Assembly: GCA_959018215.1 (NCBI GenBank)
Contig: CAUEKL010000025.1
Coordinates: 1-16,984 of the forward strand
Direction: 5' to 3'
Length of the DNA stretch: 16,984 nt
Origin: an uncultured Gemmiger sp.
GTDB lineage: Bacteria; Bacillota; Clostridia; Oscillospirales; Ruminococcaceae
The position numbers and the translations under genes are program-made. Positions 1 to 6,974 of this stretch are shown piece by piece. The stretch's first letter is position 1. Each line of letters opens with the position of its first letter. The notes below the pieces were generated by a model. That model saw nothing but the letters and a program-made list of their open reading frames with translations, was not told where the DNA came from and did no database searches.

Positions 1-59
1 GCCTCGGCTCCGGGATCGGAGCAGGTCAGCGGCAGGCGGATATTGCGTACCAAAAGCAC
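1..59 (-). CDS. Start of a probable FAD-dependent dehydrogenase (COG2509-like), partial
   Basis: Only the first 19 codons lie in the window. A GTG at 57-59 opens a frame that stays open to the left edge and begins VLLVRNIRLPL. An AAGGAG motif lies at 73-78, about 13 bases upstream, which is rather far, so the start is uncertain. From memory, the N-terminal pattern R-(N)-I-(K/R)-L-P-L followed by an acidic stretch is typical of the uncharacterised FAD-dependent dehydrogenases of COG2509, which often sit next to cdaA-cdaR in Clostridia. The gap to the cdaR stop codon is only 26 bases, so it is probably cotranscribed. With so few residues the identity is a guess; that a coding frame starts here is more secure than the family name. 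Confidence 0.42.
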   Translation of the reverse strand, partial: MLLVRNIRLPLTCSDPGAE

Positions 60-85
60 TGTGGGGTATTTTCTCCTTCTTTTGT

Positions 86-1399
86 TTACTGGGTGGTGAT
101 GGCGCACTGTACCGTGTAGCTGCCCACCGCAAAGATCCGGCTGGAAGACGGGACCTGGATATTCACAGGCAGGGTCTGCTGGCCGGCGGTGACCGAGATG
201 CTCTGGCAATCCACCTGGGCCAGCACGTTGTCCGCCGAAAGCTCGGCGATTTCATCCGCCGGGCCGTACAGGGTGACATTGCTGATCCGGCTGGTCAGCA
301 CGTCCACTTCGGCGTCACTGGGCACATTGATGACCCGGATGGTAGAGACATTCAGGGTAGTACTGGTCATGTTGGTGGTATCAAAGGTCAGGGTCACGGT
401 GGTGATGCCGTCCTGGGACACGATGCCGTCGGGCAGTTCCACCGCCAGCTGGTAATCCCGGTCAAAGGCAAAGCTCTGGCTCAGGTCCAGGCTGGCCACG
501 CTGAGTTCGTTCAGCTTGCTGATGGTGCGCGCAGGGCCCGCCACCCGCAGGGTGCTGCGGTCCAGGGAATATTTCAGACTGGACACATCAAACCCGGTGG
601 GCAGACCGATGAAATCCACCGTCAGGGGCAGTTCCCGCACCTGCAGCACGTTGAGGGTCACCGCCGCAGAATCGCTGTCCATGGTGGTGTACTGCGGGGT
701 CACCGTGTTGCCGTTGGCGTCCCGCATTTCCAGCGCGGAATCCAGGGTAACGGAATCATCCAATTTGTCTTCCGAGGCGACGGTGGCCACCACAGAATCA
801 ATCTGTTCCAGCTCGGTGGTGGGGCCCGTGAGGGTGACTTCCGCCGGAACGCAGGAGGCGCTGTTCAGGATGAACCCGTCTGCAATGGCGATCTGGGACG
901 TATCGGCGGTGACCCGCACCGTCTTTTCGCTCACGTTATCAAAGACCACCGTCACGGTGGTGGGGTTTTCCACGGTAAGTTCAATCCCCAGGTTATCGTA
1001 ATCGGAGGTAATGAACCGCGCACCCAGTTCCAGGGTCACGGTGCCCGCCCCGCGCACGGTGGAGTACTTGGGGTAGACCATGATATCGCTTTCCCGGATA
1101 CCGCCGATGATGGTACCGCTGCCCTTGATGCGCACGGTCACATTGGAGATGTCCGGCGTTTCCACGATGTCCAGTCCAAGACTGGTATAGGTGCTGGACT
1201 GGTAGGTATAGGTGATGGAATTGATGGTGACGGTCTTATCGCTTTCCTGGTCGAAATACATGGTCACGATGAGCCAGGCCAGAACGGCACAGGCCAGCGC
1301 CGCGCACCACATCACCGCCGGATAATCCCACACGGTGCGTTTTTCCCGTGCCTTGGGCGTCACGGCGGGTTGTTCAGTTTTCTTTTTGTTGAGCGGCAT
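86..1399 (-). CDS. cdaR: CdaR/YbbR-domain regulator of diadenylate cyclase
   Basis: This 437-residue protein has a lysine-rich cytoplasmic N-terminus, one membrane segment at about residues 26-48, and a long extracytoplasmic part. That part contains four YbbR-like repeats. Three of them show the recognisable V-T-L/V-x-GP core (around LTGPTTEL, VAGPARTI and LYGPADEI); the first is a more divergent VRIKGSG. In Bacilli, CdaR binds the membrane cyclase CdaA and modulates c-di-AMP synthesis. The ATG at 1399 lies inside the 3' end of cdaA (26-base overlap), with an AAAGGAGG site at 1411-1418 in the cdaA coding region, so translation is likely coupled. The length is close to that of well-known CdaR proteins. 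The pairing with cdaA makes the assignment firm. Whether it activates or inhibits CdaA here cannot be read from the sequence. Confidence 0.93.
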   Translation of the reverse strand: MPLNKKKTEQPAVTPKAREKRTVWDYPAVMWCAALACAVLAWLIVTMYFDQESDKTVTINSITYTYQSSTYTSLGLDIVETPDISNVTVRIKGSGTIIGGIRESDIMVYPKYSTVRGAGTVTLELGARFITSDYDNLGIELTVENPTTVTVVFDNVSEKTVRVTADTSQIAIADGFILNSASCVPAEVTLTGPTTELEQIDSVVATVASEDKLDDSVTLDSALEMRDANGNTVTPQYTTMDSDSAAVTLNVLQVRELPLTVDFIGLPTGFDVSSLKYSLDRSTLRVAGPARTISKLNELSVASLDLSQSFAFDRDYQLAVELPDGIVSQDGITTVTLTFDTTNMTSTTLNVSTIRVINVPSDAEVDVLTSRISNVTLYGPADEIAELSADNVLAQVDCQSISVTAGQQTLPVNIQVPSSSRIFAVGSYTVQCAITTQ

Positions 1400-2279
1400 G
1401 CTTCACGGCACCTCCTTTGCCAAACAGCCGGGTCCACACAGGAACCTTCTGCTCCTCTTCCGATTCGGGCGGGATGATCTCTTCCTGCAGCAGATTGAAC
1501 AGGTTCTGGCGGTCCAGGCGGCGGATCAGAACGCCGTTTTTGGCCAGGGAAATGATGCCGGTCTCCTCACTGACGACGATGACAATGGCATCGGAGTTTT
1601 CGCTCATGCCCAGACCCGCACGATGGCGGGTGCCCATGTCCTTGCCCATTTCCAGGTTATTGGAAAGGGGCAGCACGCAGCCGGCTGCCACGATGCGCCC
1701 GTCCCGGATGACCACGGCACCGTCATGCAGGGGGGTGCCCTCATAGAAGATGGTGCCCAGCATTTCCGGAATGACGTTGGCCGAAAGAGGCGTACCGGTT
1801 CGGATGATCTCTTCCAGATTGTTGTTGCGTTCCAGCACCATCAAGGCACCGGTGCGGGTATCGGACAGCTGCTCGGCAGCATCGCAGATGGCCACCACCG
1901 CGCTCTGCCACACCGCCCGCAGGGAGGGGTCGGTGCGGCGGATGCTGAACAGCCGCCCGGTCCAGTTGGCGCTCTGGCCCAGGCGTTCCAGAGTGCGGCG
2001 CAGCTCCGGCTGGAACAGCACCACGGCGGCAATAAAGCCCACCTGCAGGAAGTTGTTCAGCAGCCAGCGCACGGTGCGCAGTTCAAACAGATAGGCCAGC
2101 GCAAAGCAGACCAGCGCCAGCATCAGGCCGCGCACCAGCTGCCCGGCGCGGGACTTGCGGGCAAACAGGAACAACTCATAAAACGCGAAGGATATGACCA
2201 GAATGTCCACCAGGTCGCGCACGCCAAAGGTGCGCAGGTTGCTGATCACACCGCTGAAAAAATCGTAAATGCCGAGCAT
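1374..2279 (-). CDS. cdaA: CdaA-type membrane diadenylate cyclase
   Basis: The protein makes cyclic di-AMP from two ATP molecules, at the membrane. It has 301 residues: three hydrophobic N-terminal segments (about 22-41, 50-66 and 76-91), a short connecting helix, and a DAC domain at about 120-265. Both cyclase signature motifs are intact: DGA at residues 186-188 (context LHDGAVV) and RHR at 218-220 (context GTRHRAGLG). I chose the ATG at 2279 because AGGAGG at 2291-2296 stands 11 bases upstream. The longer frame would start with a TTG at 2312 that lacks a ribosome site. The 3' end overlaps cdaR. An extended -10 promoter lies just upstream. The C-terminal tail after residue 270 is polar and variable, as is usual. 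In Bacilli glmM follows cdaR; here it does not. Confidence 0.96.
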   Translation of the reverse strand: MLGIYDFFSGVISNLRTFGVRDLVDILVISFAFYELFLFARKSRAGQLVRGLMLALVCFALAYLFELRTVRWLLNNFLQVGFIAAVVLFQPELRRTLERLGQSANWTGRLFSIRRTDPSLRAVWQSAVVAICDAAEQLSDTRTGALMVLERNNNLEEIIRTGTPLSANVIPEMLGTIFYEGTPLHDGAVVIRDGRIVAAGCVLPLSNNLEMGKDMGTRHRAGLGMSENSDAIVIVVSEETGIISLAKNGVLIRRLDRQNLFNLLQEEIIPPESEEEQKVPVWTRLFGKGGAVKHAAQQKEN

Positions 2280-2339
2280 GCCGGTCACAGCCTCCTTACA
2301 GCCGCCGGGCAAAGGGCGGGAACGAATCTCTTTTCATCA

Positions 2340-2368
2340 AGTATATCACACCGTCTTACGGGTGGAAA
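2340..2368 (-). promoter_or_regulatory. Probable extended -10 promoter of cdaA-cdaR
   Basis: Read on the minus strand, a TATACT hexamer (2340-2345) is preceded directly by TGA (2346-2348), forming an extended -10 element. A weak -35, TTTCCA (2363-2368), stands exactly 17 bases upstream. The site lies in the 105-base gap between the ispDF stop codon and cdaA, so c-di-AMP genes can be transcribed independently of ispDF. No terminator separates them, so readthrough is also possible. Confidence 0.6.
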
Positions 2369-2384
2369 GTTCGGGAGAATTTAT

Positions 2385-3512
2385 TCAGGATTCCAGCAGG
2401 GCAACTGCGTGAGCCGCAATTCCCTGCCCCTGACCGGTGAAGCCCAGGTGCTCCTCGGTAGTAGCCTTGACGCTGACCTGCTCCACCTGCACATCCAGAG
2501 CCCGGGCAATATTGGCACGCATGGTCTGGATATGAGGCGCCAGCTTGGGGGCCTGGCACAGGACGGTGGCGTCGATGTTGCCGACTCTGTACCCGGCCGC
2601 ATTCACCAACTTGCCCACCTCCTGCAAAAGGCGCAGGGAATCGGCACCTTCATACCGGGGGTCGGTATCCGGGAAATGCTTGCCGATATCCCCCAGGGCG
2701 GCGGCGCCCAGCAGGGCGTCCGAGATGGCATGCAGCAGCACGTCGGCGTCGGAGTGGCCCAGCAGCCCCTTCTCATAGGGGATGTCCACCCCGCCCAGAA
2801 TCAGCTTTCGCCCTTCGACCAGGCGGTGTACGTCATATCCGTGTCCGATGCGCATGGTGGTTTCCCCTTTCAGGTCCTCTTTGGTGGTGATTTTCAGGTT
2901 GGCATAGTCGCCGGGCGTCAGCACAACGGGCAGACCCGCCAGTTCAAACAGGCTGCAGTCGTCGGTGACAAGGTCGGCTTTCTCCCCCGTCACCACCTCC
3001 AGTGCCTGGCGGTACAGTTCCCGACGGAAGCATTGGGGCGTCTGCACCGCAAACAGGGTGCTGCGGTCGGGGGTATCGACCACCCGGCTGTTTTTGTCCG
3101 CCACCTTGACCGTGTCCTTCACCGGCACGGCGGGGGCGGCAGCGCCGTTTTGCTCTGCGGCTTCAATGGCTGTTGTAATGATCTCCTCGCTGACAAAGGG
3201 GCGGGCCGCGTCATGGATGGCCACGATCTCCCCGCAGGCGGCCGCCAGCCCGGCGCGGACGCTTTCCGCCCGGGTATCCCCGCCCGGCACTGCCTTGCAG
3301 GGCTTGGAGCAGGCCGCAGCCAGCTGCCGGCAGGTGTCCAGGTTGGCCCCAGCCACCAGCACGATTTCCTGCACCCGGGGATGCCGCTCAAAGGCGCGGA
3401 GGCTTGTCTGCAATACGGTAAGACCGCCGGGCAGACGATGACTGAGTTTATCGAATCCCATGCGCCGGGAGGACCCCGCCGCCACCAGGATTGCCGTTAC
3501 GGACTGCGCCAT
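2385..3512 (-). CDS. ispDF: Bifunctional IspD-IspF enzyme of the MEP pathway
   Basis: This 375-residue fusion catalyses two steps of isoprenoid precursor synthesis: CTP transfer to methylerythritol phosphate (IspD) and formation of the cyclic diphosphate (IspF). IspD spans about residues 1-215, with the nucleotide loop AAGSSRRMG (11-19), DAARPF (101-106) and TPQ (158-160). IspF spans 220-375, beginning MRIGHGYDVHR, with zinc ligands D227, H229 and H261 and the conserved HSDAD (253-257). The ATG at 3512 is supported by AAAGGAGG at 3522-3529; a longer frame reaching 3680 would run into the spo0A terminator and is rejected. IspDF fusions are known mainly from alpha- and epsilonproteobacteria and occur in some other bacteria. 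IspF alone could also be made: an ATG at 2855 has AAAGGGG just upstream. Confidence 0.95.
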   Translation of the reverse strand: MAQSVTAILVAAGSSRRMGFDKLSHRLPGGLTVLQTSLRAFERHPRVQEIVLVAGANLDTCRQLAAACSKPCKAVPGGDTRAESVRAGLAAACGEIVAIHDAARPFVSEEIITTAIEAAEQNGAAAPAVPVKDTVKVADKNSRVVDTPDRSTLFAVQTPQCFRRELYRQALEVVTGEKADLVTDDCSLFELAGLPVVLTPGDYANLKITTKEDLKGETTMRIGHGYDVHRLVEGRKLILGGVDIPYEKGLLGHSDADVLLHAISDALLGAAALGDIGKHFPDTDPRYEGADSLRLLQEVGKLVNAAGYRVGNIDATVLCQAPKLAPHIQTMRANIARALDVQVEQVSVKATTEEHLGFTGQGQGIAAHAVALLES

Positions 3513-3584
3513 GAACCGGCGCCTCCTTTCTTGTTTCGGATCGGGGCGCGCAGCGTACACACACCCCAGTTTGACCATGCTATC

Positions 3585-3613
3585 ATTATACAAGTATCCA
3601 ACGGAAAAATCTA
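3585..3613 (-). promoter_or_regulatory. Candidate sigma-A promoter of ispDF
   Basis: A consensus TATAAT (minus strand, 3585-3590) stands 73 bases upstream of the ispDF start. At 17 bases spacing the -35 position holds TAGATT (3608-3613), matching only three of six consensus bases. The good -10 and the location just beyond the spo0A terminator favour a real but possibly modest promoter. Confidence 0.5.
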
Positions 3614-3640
3614 CCGCTTTGGGGCAGATTGAAAAAGTTT

Positions 3641-3673
3641 TGAAATAAAAAAGCCTCCCGCTGGGACGGGAGG
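3641..3673 (-). terminator. Intrinsic terminator of spo0A
   Basis: On the minus strand a perfect 7-bp GC-rich stem (CCTCCCG at 3667-3673 with CGGGAGG at 3654-3660, six-base loop) is followed by one C and six T, then ATTT. It begins 28 bases after the spo0A stop codon, a textbook factor-independent terminator. Confidence 0.9.
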
Positions 3674-3701
3674 TCATCATGGCCGGTATACTTTTGACAA
3701 A

Positions 3702-4460
3702 TCAGGCGCGGCGGCGCTTGTCCAGGCGGATTTTGTCCGCGATCATGGCAATGAATTCGGAGTTGGTGGGTTTGCCCCGCAGGCTGTGGATGGTATACCC
3801 GAAATAGCCGTTGAGGGTATCCACATCCCCCCGGTCCCAGGCCACCTCAATGGCGTGACGGATGGCCCGTTCCACCCGGGAGGCCGTGGTGCCGTTGCGC
3901 TTGGCGATTTCCGGGTACAGGCGCTTGGTCACGGCGTTGATGTACTCGTGGTCCTCCACCGCCAGCAGAATGGCATCCCGCAGGAACTGATATCCTTTGA
4001 TGTGGGCAGGCACCCCCACCTGGTGCAGGATCTCGGTGACAGTGAGTTCGTCGCTGTCCTGGGAAAACGCCTGGGGCCGCGCCGGAGTTCCTGCGGCTTT
4101 CAGCACCCGGCTGACCAGCACCGTCTCATCGAAAGGCTTGACAAAAAAGAAAGAGAAACCGTTGTCCAGCAGATCCTGCTCGATCTCCTCGCTCTGGAAG
4201 GCCCCGGTCACAAAGAAGGTGGTGTGGGCACCGGAGGTATCCTGGGCTTCATACCGCTGCTTCACCGTAATGGCGTCCAGGTCCGGCATGAAAGCATCCA
4301 GCAGCACAGCCTGGGGATGGGTGTCCAGCAGCGCCTTCAGGGCCTTGCTGCCGTTTTTCTCACACACCGTCACCGCAACACCCTTGTCCTCCAGCGCCTG
4401 GCGGCACAGCGCCGTGGTCTGCGCGCCGGTATCGGTCATCAAAAACTTGATCTTGTCCAT
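3702..4460 (-). CDS. spo0A: Spo0A, master response regulator of sporulation
   Basis: This 252-residue protein has a receiver domain (about 1-122) and the characteristic Spo0A DNA-binding domain (about 138-250). The DNA-binding part is strongly conserved: VGVPAHIKGYQ (148-158), the recognition-helix region TTASRVERAIRHAIEVAW (191-208) and PTNSEFIAMIADK (231-243). In the receiver the phosphoacceptor D55, the switch residue T85 and K108 are present. However, the usual acidic pair near the N-terminus reads D10-T11 instead of D-D, so one metal-binding acid seems lost. The ATG at 4460 (MDKIKF) is chosen over 4481 because GAGGAG at 4470-4475 is nine bases upstream. It follows spoIVB, the usual order in endospore formers, but has its own promoter, 0A-like boxes and terminator. 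Confidence 0.97.
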   Translation of the reverse strand: MDKIKFLMTDTGAQTTALCRQALEDKGVAVTVCEKNGSKALKALLDTHPQAVLLDAFMPDLDAITVKQRYEAQDTSGAHTTFFVTGAFQSEEIEQDLLDNGFSFFFVKPFDETVLVSRVLKAAGTPARPQAFSQDSDELTVTEILHQVGVPAHIKGYQFLRDAILLAVEDHEYINAVTKRLYPEIAKRNGTTASRVERAIRHAIEVAWDRGDVDTLNGYFGYTIHSLRGKPTNSEFIAMIADKIRLDKRRRA

Positions 4461-4513
4461 TGTGATACACTCCTCATTCATCAGCGGCCAGCCGCCCGGC
4501 CGCGCAGGTTTCT

Positions 4514-4520
4514 CTCGACA
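4514..4520 (-). promoter_or_regulatory. Possible Spo0A box near the spo0A transcription start
   Basis: TGTCGAG on the minus strand matches the 0A box TGTCGAA in six of seven bases. It sits just downstream of the -10 element, about where transcription should start, a position suited to repression. A single degenerate heptamer is weak evidence by itself. Confidence 0.3.
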
Positions 4521-4526
4521 ATGGAA

Positions 4527-4555
4527 ATATTACCATATTTTACCAATTCTGGCAA
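4527..4555 (-). promoter_or_regulatory. Strong sigma-A-type promoter of spo0A
   Basis: On the minus strand, TTGCCA (4550-4555) and TAATAT (4527-4532) are separated by exactly 17 bases, and TGG directly precedes the -10, giving an extended -10 as well. The predicted start lies about 60 bases before the spo0A ATG. I saw no convincing sigma-H promoter (AGGA...GAAT with proper spacing) in this intergenic region, although many spo0A genes use one. Confidence 0.78.
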
Positions 4556-4564
4556 CAGGAAATT

Positions 4565-4621
4565 TTCGGGAAAATTCGACACGGTTCCCCACTGTTCGGC
4601 ACGACCGGCCCACATTCGGCA
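4565..4621 (-). promoter_or_regulatory. Phased array of Spo0A-box-like sites upstream of spo0A
   Basis: On the minus strand TGCCGAA occurs at 4615-4621 and 4595-4601, and the exact 0A box TGTCGAA at 4575-4581, each 20 bases apart. Weaker copies sharing the terminal GAA lie in the same 10-base register: TGGGGAA at 4585-4591 and TCCCGAA at 4565-4571. The exact box ends about 20 bases upstream of the -35. Spo0A is known to bind TGTCGAA and to control its own gene in Bacillus. The same-face spacing suggests cooperative binding of several dimers, which is inference. Confidence 0.6.
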
Positions 4622-4707
4622 TTTTTTCGCCGCCTTTTTGCCGGTTGTCTCCCTTTTCCGCCCTCTTGTTCCCCACCGCACACCTTCCAACCGCTGGAAA
4701 AAGTGGC

Positions 4708-5946
4708 TCAGCTTCCCGCCGCGTCGGCCCGGTCCAGCATAGTAGCGGCAAAGATGCCGTACCCTCGGGTGGGATCGTTGACCAGCACATGGGTCACCGC
4801 CCCCACCAGGGCACCGTTCTGCACCACCGGGCTGCCGCTCATGCCCTGCACAATGCCGCCGGTTGCGCTGAGAAGTCGTTCATCGGTGACTCGGATGAGC
4901 AGATTCCGGTTGGGGTCCCCTGCGGTCATGTTCACCTTTTCGATGGTAACCTCATACCACTGGGGGGTGGTGCCGTCGATGGTGGTCAGGATCTGTGCCG
5001 GGCCGGGAGCGACCTGCTGGATCTCGGCCACCGGCATTGTCTGCCCGGACACGTTTGCCGCAGTGTTCTGCAAGGTACCGTAGACCCCGGTGGCATCGTT
5101 GGCGCTGACGGTGCCCAGGGCTGCGGCGCCGGAAAATTCGCCCCGCAGCTCACCGGGCGTCCCGGCAGCCCCTTTCTGCACCCCGATGATGGTCACGGGG
5201 ACGATCTCTCCGGAAAGCAGCGGAAAATCAGCGCCGGTATCACTGTCACTGACCGCATGGCCAAGACCCGCAAAAGTCCCCCGCTCCGTATCCACAAAGG
5301 TCAGGGTCCCGATCCCCGCGGAGGAATCCCGCACCCACACCCCGGCCCGCCAGGCACCGCTGTCCCGGTCCCGCACCGGTGTAAGGGCACAGGTATGCTG
5401 TACCCCGTCCCTGACATAAACCACCTCGATGGAATCCCCTTCCGCTGCGGTGATGGCGGCGGAGAGTTCCTCATTGCCGTGCACAGTCTGCCCGGCGGCC
5501 GAAACGATCACATCCCCCAGGCGCAGCCCCGCTTCCTTGGCGGGGTTCTCGGTGCCCAGAGCGGTGAGCTGGTCGGAAAACGCCACCACCAGCGCGCCGT
5601 CGGCAAACATCTTGACCCCGAACGGCGCCCCGGACACGGTGACGGTGCGGGCGGCACAGGCCACGGTGCGCACCGTCTTGACCGGCACCACACCGAACAG
5701 GCGCAGGGTCTGGTTAGCGCTGGAGGTTTCGGTCGTACCGCTGACGGCAGCCGCGCTTCCCTTTGCCGGGTCCCCGGCCTTAAGAAACGGCATGGAGGCC
5801 AGGGTCAGGGTACTGCCCGGCTCTATATAAAACGTATCCGGCACAGCTGCACGCAGCCCCAGTACGACAGTTCCAAGCAGAGCACCGGTCAGTGCCAGCG
5901 CTCCCAAAGTGCGGCGCACAAAGCGCCGCGCGGTGTGTTCGGGCAT
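4708..5946 (-). CDS. spoIVB: SpoIVB, sporulation serine peptidase with PDZ domain
   Basis: In Bacillus SpoIVB is made in the forespore, crosses the inner forespore membrane and cleaves SpoIVFA, allowing sigma-K activation. Here 412 residues show an N-terminal membrane segment (about 12-34), a PDZ domain (about 108-180) and the SpoIVB peptidase domain. The catalytic triad seems intact by spacing and context: H230 (GLGHAVSD), D355 (RVTDERL) and S370 (VQGMSGSP). The D-S distance of 15 residues equals that of the Bacillus enzyme (D363, S378). The ATG at 5946 is preceded by AGGAGG at 5954-5959, seven bases away; a longer upstream frame is rejected for lack of such a site. It lies directly upstream of spo0A, the order conserved in endospore formers. 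Confidence 0.95.
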   Translation of the reverse strand: MPEHTARRFVRRTLGALALTGALLGTVVLGLRAAVPDTFYIEPGSTLTLASMPFLKAGDPAKGSAAAVSGTTETSSANQTLRLFGVVPVKTVRTVACAARTVTVSGAPFGVKMFADGALVVAFSDQLTALGTENPAKEAGLRLGDVIVSAAGQTVHGNEELSAAITAAEGDSIEVVYVRDGVQHTCALTPVRDRDSGAWRAGVWVRDSSAGIGTLTFVDTERGTFAGLGHAVSDSDTGADFPLLSGEIVPVTIIGVQKGAAGTPGELRGEFSGAAALGTVSANDATGVYGTLQNTAANVSGQTMPVAEIQQVAPGPAQILTTIDGTTPQWYEVTIEKVNMTAGDPNRNLLIRVTDERLLSATGGIVQGMSGSPVVQNGALVGAVTHVLVNDPTRGYGIFAATMLDRADAAGS

Positions 5947-5970
5947 GGGGTTCCCTCCTTTTCCATACCT

Positions 5971-6001
5971 CAGTATGTGCAGGAAGGGTCGAAATATTGC
6001 A
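5971..6001 (-). promoter_or_regulatory. Candidate sigma-G/F-like promoter of spoIVB
   Basis: On the minus strand CATACTG (5971-5977) resembles the sigma-G -10 element CATACTA, and TGCAATA (5995-6001), 17 bases upstream, loosely resembles its -35. The known forespore expression of spoIVB makes this plausible. The -35 side overlaps the T-rich tail of the preceding terminator. The same bases can also be read as a poor sigma-A promoter (TTGCAA with a weak -10). Confidence 0.4.
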
Positions 6002-6041
6002 AACAAAACCGCCGTGTGAGAAAAGTCCCACACGGCGGTTT
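6001..6041 (-). terminator. Intrinsic terminator after the EamA gene
   Basis: A perfect 13-bp stem (6006-6018 with 6029-6041, ten-base loop) begins 17 bases after the stop codon of the EamA gene. On the minus strand it ends in TTTTGTTT. It insulates the carbohydrate/transport operon from spoIVB. Confidence 0.88.
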
Positions 6042-6057
6042 GGATTTACAGAGAAAT

Positions 6058-6918
6058 TCACAACAGCATCAGAAGGGTCCCGGCTACGTTCAGCACCAGG
6101 CCGACGGCAGCCTTGCGGCTGAGTTTTTCCCCAAAAACGATGGCCGAGAAGGCCACAGTGACCAGAATGCTCAGTTTGTCCACCGGAGCCACCACACTGG
6201 CCGGGCCGTCCTGCAGCGCACGGTAATAGCACAGCCAGGAAGCCCCGGTGGCCAGCCCGGACAGACACAGAAATCCCAGTTCCCGGCGCGGCACTAAGGA
6301 CACCTGCCGCTGTTTGCCTTCCAGAAAGACCATGACCCAGGCCATGACCAGCACCACGGTGGTGCGGATGGCGGTGCCCAGGTTGGAACCGATATCACTG
6401 ACGCCGATCTTGCCCAGGATGGAGGTCAGGCTGGCGAAGAATGCCGACCCGGCCGCGTACCAGAACCAAGCATGACCGGAGGATGCGGCGGCGGTGTTCT
6501 GCTTTTTTTCAATCATCAGCCAGGTACCGGCCAGGATCAGGACCATGGCTGCCACCTTGATTGGGGTGACGCCCTCGCCCAGAAAGATCAGGGCCAGCAG
6601 GATGGTCAGCACCGTGCTGGTCTTGTCCACCGGAACTACCCGGTTGATGTCCCCGATCTGCAAAGCCCGGAAGTAACACAGCCAGGAGGCGCCGGTACAC
6701 AGGCCGGACAGTACCAGAAACAGCATGGATCTGCCGGTGATAGCCTGCATGCCGGTCCACTGGCCGGACACAGGCACCATGACCCAAGCCATAATCAGCA
6801 CCACGCAGGTGCGCAGGGCGGTGGCAACGGTGGAATCGGTCTGCCGGATGCCGCACTTGGCAAGGATGGCGGTGATACCGGCAAAAAACGCGGACGCGGC
6901 AGCAAACAGCAGCCACAT
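6058..6918 (-). CDS. EamA/DMT-superfamily transporter
   Basis: A 286-residue, very hydrophobic protein made of two homologous EamA halves. The internal duplication can be read directly: SAFFAGITAILAKCGI near residue 9 and SAFFASLTSILGKIGV near 158, then GLCTGASWLCYFRALQ against GLATGASWLCYYRALQ, each followed by a VVPVDK or VAPVDK motif. Ten membrane helices are expected. Members export or import small metabolites; this sequence does not tell the substrate. The ATG at 6918 has GAGGG about eight bases upstream. The gap of 56 bases to the GH13 gene has no terminator or obvious promoter, so it is probably the last gene of that operon. The close similarity of the two halves suggests a relatively slow-diverging or recent duplication. 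Confidence 0.88.
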   Translation of the reverse strand: MWLLFAAASAFFAGITAILAKCGIRQTDSTVATALRTCVVLIMAWVMVPVSGQWTGMQAITGRSMLFLVLSGLCTGASWLCYFRALQIGDINRVVPVDKTSTVLTILLALIFLGEGVTPIKVAAMVLILAGTWLMIEKKQNTAAASSGHAWFWYAAGSAFFASLTSILGKIGVSDIGSNLGTAIRTTVVLVMAWVMVFLEGKQRQVSLVPRRELGFLCLSGLATGASWLCYYRALQDGPASVVAPVDKLSILVTVAFSAIVFGEKLSRKAAVGLVLNVAGTLLMLL

Positions 6919-6974
6919 AAAAGGGTCCCTCTTTTCCGTTCAAACGGAGATTTTCTCAACATCCCGATGGAAAA

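Noticed and set aside
1335..3632. A 765-codon plus-strand open frame across cdaA and ispDF
   Set aside because: It crosses several well-supported minus-strand genes, their promoter and ribosome sites, and its composition (Gln, His, Gly rich) is that of an antisense shadow.
3513..3680. N-terminal extension of IspDF to 3680
   Set aside because: It would start inside the spo0A terminator and upstream of the ispDF promoter; the family start MAQSVTAILVAAG at 3512 has a good ribosome site.
4682..4707. Possible terminator after spoIVB
   Set aside because: Only a very short imperfect stem around CCA-TGG with no following T-run; spoIVB transcripts may read into spo0A.
3997..6297. A 766-codon plus-strand open frame over spo0A, spoIVB and part of the EamA gene
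   Set aside because: It runs through the spo0A promoter and a terminator hairpin, has low-complexity composition, and the opposite strand encodes recognisable proteins.
6940..6952. Small inverted repeat CCGTT...AACGG between the GH13 and EamA genes as a terminator
   Set aside because: The stem is only five to six bases with a two-base loop and no T-run, too weak to end transcription.
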